Of a stretch of DNA of 64,000 bases, positions 38,679 to 47,919 are shown one piece after another (within the stretch, counting starts at the first letter, position 1; each line of letters begins with the position of its first letter). The notes under the pieces are model-generated. The model saw nothing but the letters and a program-made list of their open reading frames with translations, searched no databases and was not told where the DNA came from. This DNA is from a bacterium. Its GTDB lineage: Bacteria; Verrucomicrobiota; Verrucomicrobiia; Limisphaerales; J093. The translations under genes and the position numbers were made by a program. The DNA is taken from assembly GCA_021780105.1 (NCBI GenBank), contig JAJXZJ010000025.1, forward strand, positions 1 to 64,000, written 5' to 3'.

Positions 38679-38698
38679 AAATTTGATTTCCTTTCGGG

Positions 38699-39853
38699 TC
38701 AGCGGGCTTCAGCGACGGTGGCAGGCTTGGAATGCGGCGCAAACACGCCGTGGCTCAAACCGTTTGACGTGGCGAACCAGACGTCGTCGTCGTCCACGTA
38801 AATCCCCAGCACAAAGCTGTTCGGCAAGGCGGTGGTCATCGTGCGTTTTTCCACCGGTTGATTTGGACGATGAATTTCCATCAGGCCCTCGCCGTGCTCG
38901 CCCACGAGGTAGTTGACCCACGTGCTGCCGTCGGTCACCGAGACGCCACGGTCGGTGCCGACCCAGCCGACGTGGCGGTGTGACCACACGAAGTTCACGA
39001 AATCCGAGGCCAACGGCGACTTGGCCGCCACCCAGGTGCGCCAGCGGGCGCCGTCATAGCGGGCAAGGCCGAAATACGTGGCCTGCCACAAGACGCCATC
39101 GTCCCACGCCACCCACGAGGTGATGTCGTTGATCGGGCCGGAGTCGGGCACGAGGATGTATTGGAAGTCGCCGTCCGGATCGCGGTATTCCTTGAACGTG
39201 CCCAGTTTCGGATCGTGTTCCACAATGCCGCCGCCCCAGACGCCGATGTAAACGACGTCCTTGGCGCAGGCGATGGAATAGCACCACGGCTCGTGCATGA
39301 TGCTGTTGTTATGGTCGTAAATCTTCCAACTGCCCGTCTTGAGATTCAACGCCCCGGCGCCCGCCGCCGTGGCCACCCAAAGGACATCCTCGCGGATGCC
39401 CACGCCGTAAACCACGTTGTTGGGCAGACCGCTGTCCGTCTGGTAATAGGCGGTGATCCGGCCGCCGCTGACGCGGTTCAGGCCGCGCATGGTGCCGGCC
39501 CAGATGTCGCCGGTCTGCGGGTCCTCCACCAGGCACATGACCATCTTGTGGCTGAGGCCGTCCTCCGGGCCGTAGCGATGGTAGGTGCCGTCCTGGGCGC
39601 GCACGAGCAGGCCGTTGTAGGTGCCCACCCACAACCGGCCGTCGCTGGCCTTGAGCACCGCGTGGGCCTTGTGGGCCGGCAGGCCGTCCTTCTCGGTGTA
39701 ATTCTCAAACCGCTCGATCAACGGGAACGGCAGCGCGGAGGCCGGGGATGGATTGGCCGCCGGCGGGTCCGCGAAAACGTTCACCGCCGACAGCAAGCCG
39801 GCGGCCGTGAGTAGAGTCATCCACCATTTCTCGCTTAGGAGTTTCGTTTTCAT
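38699..39853 (-). CDS. Secreted two-component-regulator-type beta-propeller protein
   Basis: The 384-residue protein starts with a signal peptide (LLTAAGLLSAVNVFA). The repeated motif KASDGRLWVGTYNGLLV, EDPQTGDIWAGTMRGLNR, REDVLWVATAAG, KDVVYIGVWGGGI is the Reg_prop/Y_Y_Y type propeller, usually found as the sensor part of hybrid kinases. Here it is not fused to a kinase. It is probably an envelope ligand- or polymer-binding domain. It lies 17 bp from the triheme cytochrome gene. Confidence 0.8.
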   Translation of the reverse strand: MKTKLLSEKWWMTLLTAAGLLSAVNVFADPPAANPSPASALPFPLIERFENYTEKDGLPAHKAHAVLKASDGRLWVGTYNGLLVRAQDGTYHRYGPEDGLSHKMVMCLVEDPQTGDIWAGTMRGLNRVSGGRITAYYQTDSGLPNNVVYGVGIREDVLWVATAAGAGALNLKTGSWKIYDHNNSIMHEPWCYSIACAKDVVYIGVWGGGIVEHDPKLGTFKEYRDPDGDFQYILVPDSGPINDITSWVAWDDGVLWQATYFGLARYDGARWRTWVAAKSPLASDFVNFVWSHRHVGWVGTDRGVSVTDGSTWVNYLVGEHGEGLMEIHRPNQPVEKRTMTTALPNSFVLGIYVDDDDVWFATSNGLSHGVFAPHSKPATVAEAR

Positions 39854-39870
39854 GGCTTGATGGTTTCGGG

Positions 39871-41838
39871 TTAAAGGGTTTTCAAGAATTCCACCAGCTC
39901 GTTGAGCTGATGCTTGTTCCAGTAGCTGCTGACACCGTGCAGGTCGTTGGTTTGATACGTGGTCCAGATTTCCTCCAGCGTCCGCGCCCGGCCGTCGTGC
40001 AAATACGGCGCGGTCTGACCGATGCCCAGCAGGTGCGGCGTGTCGAACATCTCATGCGGGTTGCCCGGGCTTTGCGTGCCGACGCTGCTCATCAGCCGGT
40101 CGGTGTAGAGCGGCGGCCGGTGGCAGGTCTGGCACTGGCGGGCGCGCGGAATCGGCGTGCCGTCCGGCTGCTGCGTGGCGAAGAACAAGCGCCGCCCGCG
40201 CGCCTGCGCCGGCGTGAGCGGCTGGTTGTGTTTCCGCTCCCAGCGCGGCGGCGGCAGGTGCTTCAAGTAGGTCGTCAAATCCTTCAAATCCGCCGGCGGA
40301 ATCGGGTCCGTCCGCATCAGCACGCGGGCAAAGCGCACGCCGCACTGGACTTCCAGGCTTGGGTTCAGCCCGTTCCATTTGAACGGCTCGGTGCCGGCCA
40401 CGCCTTGCAGCGAGCGGTTGTCGAGGAAGTTGTCGCCAATGCCGTTGCCGTCGAAATCGTAGGCCAGCCCGTCCACGTGCCCGTCCGGGTGGCAGGACCG
40501 GCAGGAAAACTGCCGCTGGAACGTGTGCCCTGCCTGCGTGAACACGCGCTCGCCGCGGCGGATCGGGTCAGCCGCACCGCCGTCGCCCAGCACGATGCGG
40601 CCGATTGGCCGCAAGCCCGCGGTGTCCACCTCCAGCACGGAATCGTTCAGCCGTTCGGCGACGAACAATGTGCGTCCGTCCGGGCTGATCGCCAACTGCC
40701 GCGGGTTGCGCGCCGTGGGAAGGCGGTCAATCACGTATTGCGCGGACAGCGTCAAATCCCGCGCGGCCGCGCGCTTCGTCGGCGCGTCCGCCTTTGCCAG
40801 CCAGTTCGCCAAGCGGTCCAGGTCCACGACGGAAATGCTGTCGCTGCCGCCGGAGGCGACGTAGGCCCGCCGGCCGGCGGCGTCCACGGCGATGCCGGAC
40901 GGATCCGCGAAATAGTCGTTCGCCTCGTCCAGCGGCACCTGCACGACGCGGCCCAGTTTGTCCGACACCGCCAGGCCGCTGGACATCACCCAGCCGTTGG
41001 CGACCTGCGTGATTGGCACCAGGTTCCGCACCTTCACCAGCGGCGCGAGTTCCCAGTCGCGGCCCGGCACGCTGGCCACCGCCTCGGAAAGATGCGCCGA
41101 AGCCAGCGACGCGCGTTTCATCACCCGGCCGCTGGGCGTGTAAATCAACGTCAGTTCCGACGCCGACGGCGTCTTGAAATGCGGCGACCACGCCAGCCGG
41201 CTGACGACGAAGGCCAGCTTGCCGTCGGCCGACACCGCCACGCCGTAGGGTTCACGGCCGGTTTCCGGCCGGGCAATCTCCCGCAGCGGCGACACTGCCA
41301 GCACCGACGCGTCGTCCGACATCGAGTTGGCCACCACCAGCCGCGGGCCGTCCTTTGTCTGACAAAACGCCAGCGCCACCGGCGCGGTCCCCACGCCGAG
41401 GCTTTCCACCGGCGTGAACTCGCGCGTGGACACGGACACCACCTGGTCGCGATCACGGCAGGCCACGAAGAGATGTTCGCCCTGGGAATCGAGCGCCAGG
41501 CCGAACGGCCCGCCGGCAATCGTCAGCCGCCGCGTGATCGCGCGCGTCGCCGTGTCGGCTTCGACGACCTGGTTCACGTCATCGAGCGCGATGTAAAGGT
41601 GCCGGCCGTCGGGCGACACCGCCATGCCCGCCGGCGACGGGTGATGCGCCCGCGGCTGCGCCCACGGCATCCGCTCCAGCTTCACGAAATGACAGTGGTC
41701 GCAGGTGACGAAATTGAGATCCTGCCGGCCCGACCAGCGGCGCACGTGCGCCACCGACCAGCCGTAGCCGCCCACGCCCACGCCCGCGCTGCCGATCAGC
41801 ACGAGCGTGGAAAGAATGACCGAGCCGCCGGGTTTCAT
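39871..41838 (-). CDS. Triheme beta-propeller c-type cytochrome
   Basis: The 655-residue protein has an N-terminal membrane/signal segment (LSTLVLIGSAGVGVGGYGW). It contains three CxxCH heme motifs: CDHCH at 46-50, CRSCH from Cys446 and CQTCH from Cys569. Between the first and second lies a seven-bladed, YVTN-like propeller (MAVSPDGRHLYIALDDVNQVVEADTATRAI). The C-terminal part resembles di-heme cytochrome c peroxidase-like domains (HDGRARTLEEIW). It would pass electrons outside the inner membrane. It overlaps nothing but starts 1 bp after the preceding stop. Confidence 0.85.
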   Translation of the reverse strand: MKPGGSVILSTLVLIGSAGVGVGGYGWSVAHVRRWSGRQDLNFVTCDHCHFVKLERMPWAQPRAHHPSPAGMAVSPDGRHLYIALDDVNQVVEADTATRAITRRLTIAGGPFGLALDSQGEHLFVACRDRDQVVSVSTREFTPVESLGVGTAPVALAFCQTKDGPRLVVANSMSDDASVLAVSPLREIARPETGREPYGVAVSADGKLAFVVSRLAWSPHFKTPSASELTLIYTPSGRVMKRASLASAHLSEAVASVPGRDWELAPLVKVRNLVPITQVANGWVMSSGLAVSDKLGRVVQVPLDEANDYFADPSGIAVDAAGRRAYVASGGSDSISVVDLDRLANWLAKADAPTKRAAARDLTLSAQYVIDRLPTARNPRQLAISPDGRTLFVAERLNDSVLEVDTAGLRPIGRIVLGDGGAADPIRRGERVFTQAGHTFQRQFSCRSCHPDGHVDGLAYDFDGNGIGDNFLDNRSLQGVAGTEPFKWNGLNPSLEVQCGVRFARVLMRTDPIPPADLKDLTTYLKHLPPPRWERKHNQPLTPAQARGRRLFFATQQPDGTPIPRARQCQTCHRPPLYTDRLMSSVGTQSPGNPHEMFDTPHLLGIGQTAPYLHDGRARTLEEIWTTYQTNDLHGVSSYWNKHQLNELVEFLKTL

Positions 41839-41839
41839 G

Positions 41840-43342
41840 TTACAAGCCCGCCTGTTCTCCCGCACCCGCCGGGCCGACCAGCCTCACCGCCGGCGCGCTC
41901 GCGGCCAGCGGACGGACGTTGCCCGGCGAGCGGTTGTAAGGTTCGTGGCAGCCGATGCAACTGCGGTTCTCGCCCGGCCGCAGCCAGAGCATGGGCGGTT
42001 CGCGCCGCACCACCCTGCCCTGCGCGTCCAGCGCCTCGAAACCGAGCGGCACCTCCGGCGGCACTTCCGCCATGAACGAGCCGTCGGCCAGCACCGGCAC
42101 CTCGCCCAGCACGCGCGGCACGCCGGCGTCGCTCGCGGTGAGCACGCGAATGCGTTCCGCCTTGGCCGATCGCGCGTCGTCCGGCGCCCAACGGGTGAAA
42201 TTCACGTCGAGGCAGAGGATCGTTCCAAAATGCGTCGTCGGCTTCATCGCCGAGACATGGCCCATCGGATTTGGCCGCGCGGCCACGAGCGTCGCGTCGA
42301 GACTGTTCCAGGCCGGGTCGAAAAACAGCGGCGTGCCGGCCTCAGTGGCATCCGGCCGCAACCGGAACACGCCGAACGTGCCGCGTGTTTCCAGGCACGC
42401 CAGCACGGCGCCATCGCTGGCCGGCTCGACGGACGCGCAATTACCGGCGGAGAACGAAAACAGCCGTGCCCGCGACGCAAACGGCCGCGCGGACTGCACA
42501 TCCTCGGCCCACGTTTTGCCCGCCCGGCCGGCCGCGTCCGCCGCGACAAGCGCGACCCGGCCGCCGGACAATTCACGCGGGCGATGCACGAACGGTGCGC
42601 CGTCGTGGTCGAGCGCGAACGCCGTGAACTCGGTGCCATCGTTGTTGACCGTGAACAGCCCCAGCGCAGGCGATGCCGACGCGTCCGCCGCCGGCCGGGC
42701 GCTGACGAACAGGATGCGGCCGTCGGCCAGCACCGTGGGTTCCACCGCGGCGCGGGCGGCAAAGGTCAGCCGGCGCGGCAGGCCGCTGATGGGTTTGGCG
42801 AACAACTGCGGCGGCCGGCGCATGGCCCAGGTTTCGCCGACCTTCGGCACGGGCGAACTGAAGACGAGGTCGCCGGTGGCGATGATCGCCGGGTCCATCG
42901 CGCCGCCGGGCATGGCCGTCACTGGCGCCGGTCGGCCGCCGTTGTCAGCCTGGTAAATCTGCCAGTCGTCACCGGCCGTGGCCTTGCCGACGAAGAAAAT
43001 CCGCCGGCCGTCGGGCGCAACGATCGGTTCGCCCGCGGCCAGCAAACCTGCCGACAACACCAGCACGTCGTTCGTTTGGAACGGCGGCGCGGCGAGCACG
43101 ACGCGGCTGCCCGGCGGGTAGCGCAGGTCCAGGACATCCCCGGCGTTGGTTGCGGCGGTCGTCGGCGGGGTTTGGGAAAGCACGATCGCGCCGGCCGGCG
43201 TCGGACGATCGCATCCGCTCACGAGCAGCCAGCCGGCCAGCGTCGCCAGCCATGCAGCCGTGAGCGGCGCACTCCTTTTCTGCTGACCGCCGGCGGAATG
43301 CGGCGGCCTGGCCTGTCGTTCAATGAGGGCGCGGCGGGTCAC
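41840..43342 (-). CDS. Monoheme lipoprotein resembling hydrazine synthase alpha subunit
   Basis: The 500-residue protein has a lipobox LVSGC with Cys44. WD-like/propeller repeats follow, then NFTRWAPDDARSAKAERIRVL and VLADGSFMAEVPPEVPLGFEALDAQGRVVRREPPMLWLRPGENRSCIGCHE, a stretch typical of the HzsA-like family. It has one heme motif, CIGCH at 462-466. Real HzsA contains more hemes and a catalytic site; here nothing indicates hydrazine synthesis. It overlaps the upstream gene by four bases (ATGA) and so is translated with it. Confidence 0.75.
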   Translation of the reverse strand: MTRRALIERQARPPHSAGGQQKRSAPLTAAWLATLAGWLLVSGCDRPTPAGAIVLSQTPPTTAATNAGDVLDLRYPPGSRVVLAAPPFQTNDVLVLSAGLLAAGEPIVAPDGRRIFFVGKATAGDDWQIYQADNGGRPAPVTAMPGGAMDPAIIATGDLVFSSPVPKVGETWAMRRPPQLFAKPISGLPRRLTFAARAAVEPTVLADGRILFVSARPAADASASPALGLFTVNNDGTEFTAFALDHDGAPFVHRPRELSGGRVALVAADAAGRAGKTWAEDVQSARPFASRARLFSFSAGNCASVEPASDGAVLACLETRGTFGVFRLRPDATEAGTPLFFDPAWNSLDATLVAARPNPMGHVSAMKPTTHFGTILCLDVNFTRWAPDDARSAKAERIRVLTASDAGVPRVLGEVPVLADGSFMAEVPPEVPLGFEALDAQGRVVRREPPMLWLRPGENRSCIGCHEPYNRSPGNVRPLAASAPAVRLVGPAGAGEQAGL

Positions 43343-45057
43343 GATTCCTTCACTTTCAGGATTTGGTCGGCGGGCACATTGGTCAACGTTTGCACAGTGC
43401 CGCTGGGCCAGTGAATTTCGAGTTTCTCCACGGAGGTCGCCGCGCCCAAACCGAAGTGCAGGCGGCGGTCGGACTGGCCGAGGAATGCCGTCAGGCAGCG
43501 GGCCTCAGCGTAGTATTTTTTGCCGGCGGCGGTGAGCGTGATTTTGGCGCCGAAACCGTCGCGGTTGCTCTTGGTGCCCGTGAGGTCCAGCGTGAGCCAG
43601 TGGTTGCCGTTGGGGCAGCGGTTGTGAAGCAGAAACGGCCGGTCGCCAATGGCCGTCACGAGCACGTCCATGCGGCCGTCGTTGTCGTAGTCGAGGAGGA
43701 CATTGCCGCGGGCGCGGAGCTTGGCGGCGAAGAACGCGCCGCCCTTTTCGCGGGCGTTGATATAGTTGCCGCCGCCGGTGTTTTCGAGCAGCAGGCTTTC
43801 CCAGCCGACGAGATGGTGGGCGTCGCCGTTGGCGATGAAAATGTCGAGGGCGCCGTCGTTGTCGAAGTCGAGGAAGTTGCTGCCCCAGCCGGTGAACTCC
43901 GCGGTCAACTGCCCCAGTCCCGAGGCCACCATGCGGTCCGTGTAAACGCCGTTGGTCGCGCCCATGTAGAGCGAGCCGTAGCCAAGGCGCGACACTAGAA
44001 TGTCCGGGATCAGGTCGTTGTTGCAGTCGCCCACCGAGGCCGTCATCGAACCCGCCGCCTCGCCCAGCGCGTTGAAGGCGACGCCGACCTTCTCGGCCAC
44101 ATCGTGGAAATGGCCGTGACCGTCGTTCAAGAGCATGACGTTCGGCGTGGCGTCGTTGCAAAGGTAGATGTCCTCGTAGCCGTCCTGGTTGAAGTCATAC
44201 GAGCAAACAGACATGGCGCGGTGGCCTTCAAGGCGGATGCCCGCGGCCTGGCTCACGTCCTCGAACGTGCCGTCGCCCTTGTTGTGATAGAGCACGTTGA
44301 ACTCGGCTTTGTAGGAAAGCGGGCCGGGATAGCCTTCGGGGTTGAAATAGAGGCTGTAGTTCGGATCGAAGGTGAGGTAGTTGGCGACGAACAGGTCCAG
44401 CTTGCCGTCGTTGTCGTAATCGAAAAACACCGCGCCGATGCCCGTGCCCTTCTCGGTCAAGCCCGCCTTGTCCGTCACGTCCTCGAACGTGCCGTTGCCG
44501 CGGTTGTGGTAAAGAATGAGCTTGCCGACGGTGATGACCAGCAGGTCCGGATAGCCGTCGTTGTCGTAATCGGCCGACACCGCCGCCATGCCGTAGCCGG
44601 CGCCCGCCACGCCGGCCTTGTCCGTCACGTCCTCGAACCGGCCGTTGCCCAGATTGTGATAAAGCCGGTTGGGCTGGCGCTTGGTGCCGGGCGCATGATG
44701 CGTCACGCCATCCAGCGGGCCGGGATTCACCAGATAAATGTCCATCCGGCCGTCCCGGTCGTAGTCCAGAACCGCCGCGCCGGAGCCGTCCGACTCGATG
44801 ATGTTCGCCAGCCGGGTGTCGCAGAACTGCTGGACGAAGTTGGTCAGCCCGGCTTGGGCGGTCACGTCTTCGAACAGGTCATTCGTGCCGGCGGGAACCG
44901 GCGGCGTGACGAGGATTTCCCCGGCGCCCGCCGGCAAGCCGCCCGCCACGGACGCGGCCTCCTGCCCGGTCTCCCGGTGGGGCCGGCACGCGGTCAGTCC
45001 CGCAACCAGCACACCGGCCAGGCCAAGGTCAATCCAACAGCGCAAACCAGACTTCAT
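43339..45057 (-). CDS. FG-GAP/ASPIC-UnbV repeat lipoprotein
   Basis: The 572-residue protein has a lipoprotein signal (GLTAC, Cys24). Seven calcium-binding FG-GAP/integrin-like loops are seen (DYDRDGRMD, DYDNDGYPD, DYDNDGKLD, DFNQDGYED, DCNNDLIPD, DFDNDGALD, DYDNDGRMD) and it ends in an ASPIC/UnbV domain (LHFGLGAATSVEKLEIHWPSGTVQTL). Such proteins are common in Planctomycetes-Verrucomicrobia and form surface-exposed propellers. It is the first gene of the seven-gene operon. An operator-like palindrome lies 78 bp before its start. Confidence 0.87.
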   Translation of the reverse strand: MKSGLRCWIDLGLAGVLVAGLTACRPHRETGQEAASVAGGLPAGAGEILVTPPVPAGTNDLFEDVTAQAGLTNFVQQFCDTRLANIIESDGSGAAVLDYDRDGRMDIYLVNPGPLDGVTHHAPGTKRQPNRLYHNLGNGRFEDVTDKAGVAGAGYGMAAVSADYDNDGYPDLLVITVGKLILYHNRGNGTFEDVTDKAGLTEKGTGIGAVFFDYDNDGKLDLFVANYLTFDPNYSLYFNPEGYPGPLSYKAEFNVLYHNKGDGTFEDVSQAAGIRLEGHRAMSVCSYDFNQDGYEDIYLCNDATPNVMLLNDGHGHFHDVAEKVGVAFNALGEAAGSMTASVGDCNNDLIPDILVSRLGYGSLYMGATNGVYTDRMVASGLGQLTAEFTGWGSNFLDFDNDGALDIFIANGDAHHLVGWESLLLENTGGGNYINAREKGGAFFAAKLRARGNVLLDYDNDGRMDVLVTAIGDRPFLLHNRCPNGNHWLTLDLTGTKSNRDGFGAKITLTAAGKKYYAEARCLTAFLGQSDRRLHFGLGAATSVEKLEIHWPSGTVQTLTNVPADQILKVKES

Positions 45058-45134
45058 AAAAATCTCCCGTGCGCGTGGGAGTCCGGCCGGCTGCGGGCGT
45101 TGCCGCCTGCCGCAACCGCCCCGGCGGCGCGCCA

Positions 45135-45149
45135 CCAATCATTGATTGG
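45135..45149. promoter_or_regulatory. 15-bp palindrome upstream of the seven-gene operon
   Basis: CCAATCA and TGATTGG form perfect 7-bp arms around one T at 45142. It lies 78 bp from the ATG at 45057, in the only substantial gap of this cluster, between the operon and the convergent-side universal stress gene. A regulator site is plausible, but no promoter pair around it was clear. Confidence 0.4.
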
Positions 45150-45297
45150 CCAGAACGTGTCATTTGGTATGCGTGACTCTAATTCGCGGTGGGGCATGGC
45201 TGGAATCCGCTTGTGGCCAAGCGGAGTGAGTCAGGGGTGAACGGGAGAAAAGCCCCTTCGGGAAATGCACCGCCACGGGCGCTTGCCGGGTTGCCAC

Positions 45298-46221
45298 CTA
45301 TAACGCGCCGTCCGCCACGCCGGTGCGCGGCACGACCAGCACCGGAACCGGCGCGTGACGCAACACCAGTTCCGTCGTGTCCCCCCACAACCACGAGCCA
45401 AGCGATGGCTGGCGTTGGGCGCCCAAAACGATCAGGTCGGCTTTCGCTTCCTGCGCGAGGGCCACGATTTCCTCGGCCGCCCGCCCGTGGCGCTCCCGGA
45501 AATCCACCGCGCACGCGTTGCCCGTGAGGTCCCGCACCCATGCCTCGGTGTTCGCGGACGACAATCCGGCGGGCCGGGCGCCCGGTTCGATGGCGCAGGC
45601 ACTGATCAAACGCGCCTGGAAAGCTCCCGCGATGGAGGCCGCCACCCGCAGGGCCATCCGCGCAACGGGCGTCGCGTTCACCGGACACAGGATCGTCTGG
45701 AGACGCAAGGGCGACTCCGGCCGCGCCGCATCAATGAACTCGTGTTGCTTTTGCCGGACCACCGCCACCGGCACCTCGGCCTGGCGCACCACATTTTCGG
45801 CGACCGATCCCAGCCATAATCGCCTGCCGCCGCCCCGGCCGTGCGTGCCCATGACGATCAAACCGGCCTTCTCCTCCGCGGCGGTGGCCAACACCCCGTC
45901 CACGGCGTGGCCAGTGACGATGCGAAAACTGATGTTCAACCGGGCGGCCAGCTCGCCCAGGACCGCCTGGACGTGTTGCCGGAGAGTTGCCTCCAACGCG
46001 CCGGCGGCCGCGTGAACTTGCGCCTGGAGCGCCTCGATCTGGCCGGGCGTGAAATAGCGCGGCGGCTCGAAATGACTGGCGTGCAGGACCACCAGGCGGG
46101 CGCCGTAGGCCAGCGCCCCGGCGGCGGCATACTTCAGCGCCAGGTTCGACAACTCGCTGAAGTCCGCGGCGCAAAGCATCGTCGCCGGCTGGAAAGGCTG
46201 GTCCGCATTCGTCGTCAACAT
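45298..46221 (-). CDS. Tandem universal stress protein
   Basis: The 307-residue protein has two UspA domains. The first has the ATP-binding pattern GLIVMGTHGRGGGRRLWLGSVAENVVRQAEVPVAVV; the second has a changed one, DLIVLGAQRQPSLGSWLWGDTTELVLRHAPVPVLVVP, in which the G-x9-G(S/T) pattern is weaker. Tandem Usp proteins bind ATP and respond to starvation or oxidative stress. ATG at 46221 is chosen; another at 46233 is possible. It is divergent from the sugar ABC operon. Confidence 0.9.
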   Translation of the reverse strand: MLTTNADQPFQPATMLCAADFSELSNLALKYAAAGALAYGARLVVLHASHFEPPRYFTPGQIEALQAQVHAAAGALEATLRQHVQAVLGELAARLNISFRIVTGHAVDGVLATAAEEKAGLIVMGTHGRGGGRRLWLGSVAENVVRQAEVPVAVVRQKQHEFIDAARPESPLRLQTILCPVNATPVARMALRVAASIAGAFQARLISACAIEPGARPAGLSSANTEAWVRDLTGNACAVDFRERHGRAAEEIVALAQEAKADLIVLGAQRQPSLGSWLWGDTTELVLRHAPVPVLVVPRTGVADGAL

Positions 46222-46389
46222 AGCTGTCCCCATTGAGCCGTGAGCCGGACAAACGTTACAACCCGCCGGCGACCGCTCCCGCGAAGCGACCGCCTGCCAG
46301 AACGCACTGGCGTGCTGGGCGGGGCCGGGTTGCGCGACAACCGCCGGTTGACGCGGCAGGCGCGGGACGCCACGCTGGCGGGCGTGCAA

Positions 46390-47919
46390 ATGCCTTCGCC
46401 GCCGTCGCCGCTGGTCCGCATGACCGGCATCACGAAGCGGTTTGGCCCGGTCACGGTGCTGCGCGACGTGGCGCTGGACATCTTCGGCGGCGAGGTGCTG
46501 GTGCTCGCCGGCGAGAACGGCGCGGGCAAAAGCACGCTCATCAAAATCCTCGGCGGCGTGCATCCGGACTTCGCGGGCCGCATCGAAATGGACGGCCGCG
46601 CGGTGCGGCCGCGGTCGCCGCAGGAGGCCAACGCGCTCGGCGTGGCGGTGATGTTTCAGGAACTGTCGCTGGTGCCCTCCATGACCGTGGCCGACAACAT
46701 CTTCCTCGGCCGGTCGCCGGGCCGCGGCGGGTTCGTGGACGACCGCCGGCAGCGCGCCGCGGCGCAACGGTTGCTGGACCAGCTCGGCATCGAGATCGCC
46801 GTCACGCGGCGCGTGGAGGACCTGCCGATCGGCCAGCAGCAGCTCACGGAAATTGCCAAGGCGCTCGCCCGCGAGGCGCGGGTGATCGTGATGGACGAGC
46901 CGACCAGCGCGCTCAACGCGCCGGAAGTCGAACGGTTGTTCAGCCTGATCCGCGACCTCAAGGCCCGCGGCTGCGGCATCGTTTATATCACGCACAAAAT
47001 GGAGGAAATCGAGCGCATCGCGGACCGCATCACGGTGCTGCGCGACGGCGAGCGCGTGGCCACCGCGCTGGCGGCGGACCTGCCGGCGGCGAAGCTGGTG
47101 AACTTGATGGTCGGCCGCGAGGTGGAACAACAATTTCCCCGCCACGCGCCGCAGGCCGGCGAGGAGCGATTGCGGCTGGAGAACTTCTCGGTGAGCACCG
47201 GCGACTGCCGGCGGAGCGTGGACGGCGTGTCATTGTCCGTGCGCGCCGGCGAGATTCTCGGCCTCGGCGGGCTGCAGGGTTCCGGCGCCACCGAGCTGTT
47301 CCTCGGCTTGTTCGGCGCGTTGGGCCGGCACGTCAGCGGCACGGCGCTTTTGGACGGCCGGCCGTTGCGCATCGAATCGCCGCGCGCCGCGATCCAGCAG
47401 CGCGTCGCGTTGCTGACCAACGACCGCAAGGCCACCGGCCTCATCCTGTCGCTTTCGATCATCGCCAACGCCACGCTCGCCGGACTGCCGCGGCTCTCGC
47501 CGGGCGGCTGGCGGCGGCCGGCCCGCGAAGCCGGGGCCGCCCGCGCGCTGGGTGAGCGGATGTCGCTGCGCGCCGCGTCGCTCGACATGGAGGTCGGCTG
47601 GCTTTCCGGCGGCAACCAGCAGAAGGTGGCGCTCGCCAAATGGCTGCACACCGAACCGCGGCTGCTGTTGCTGGACGAGCCGACGCGCGGCATTGACATC
47701 GGCGCCAAACGCGAAATTTACCAGCTCATGAACGACCTCACGGCGCAGGGCATCGCCATCCTGCTCATCACGTCGGAACTGCCGGAGTTGCTGGCGATGA
47801 GCGACCGCATCGTGGTGCTGCACCGCGGGCGGTTGACGGCGGAATTGGATCGCACCGCGGCCACGCCGGAACGGATTTTGGAGGCGGCGATGGGCAGGAC
47901 ACAGGAACGGACTCGATGA
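46390..47919 (+). CDS. Ribose-type sugar ABC transporter ATP-binding protein
   Basis: The 509-residue protein has two fused ABC domains. In the first, Walker A is GENGAGKST and the signature is LPIGQQQLTEIAKAL with Walker B VIVMDEPTSAL. The second lacks a standard Walker A (GLQGSGATE) but keeps LSGGNQQKVALAKWL and LLLLDEPTRGIDIGAK. This asymmetry is normal in RbsA/MglA. It powers uptake of a pentose or galactose-like sugar. The start at 46390 gives a short MPSPPSPLVRM lead; its TGA overlaps the permease ATG. Confidence 0.92.
   Translation: MPSPPSPLVRMTGITKRFGPVTVLRDVALDIFGGEVLVLAGENGAGKSTLIKILGGVHPDFAGRIEMDGRAVRPRSPQEANALGVAVMFQELSLVPSMTVADNIFLGRSPGRGGFVDDRRQRAAAQRLLDQLGIEIAVTRRVEDLPIGQQQLTEIAKALAREARVIVMDEPTSALNAPEVERLFSLIRDLKARGCGIVYITHKMEEIERIADRITVLRDGERVATALAADLPAAKLVNLMVGREVEQQFPRHAPQAGEERLRLENFSVSTGDCRRSVDGVSLSVRAGEILGLGGLQGSGATELFLGLFGALGRHVSGTALLDGRPLRIESPRAAIQQRVALLTNDRKATGLILSLSIIANATLAGLPRLSPGGWRRPAREAGAARALGERMSLRAASLDMEVGWLSGGNQQKVALAKWLHTEPRLLLLDEPTRGIDIGAKREIYQLMNDLTAQGIAILLITSELPELLAMSDRIVVLHRGRLTAELDRTAATPERILEAAMGRTQERTR

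Noticed and set aside
41840..43342. Hydrazine synthesis from the HzsA-like gene
   Set aside because: Only one heme motif and no anammox partner genes; the family resemblance does not justify a reaction.
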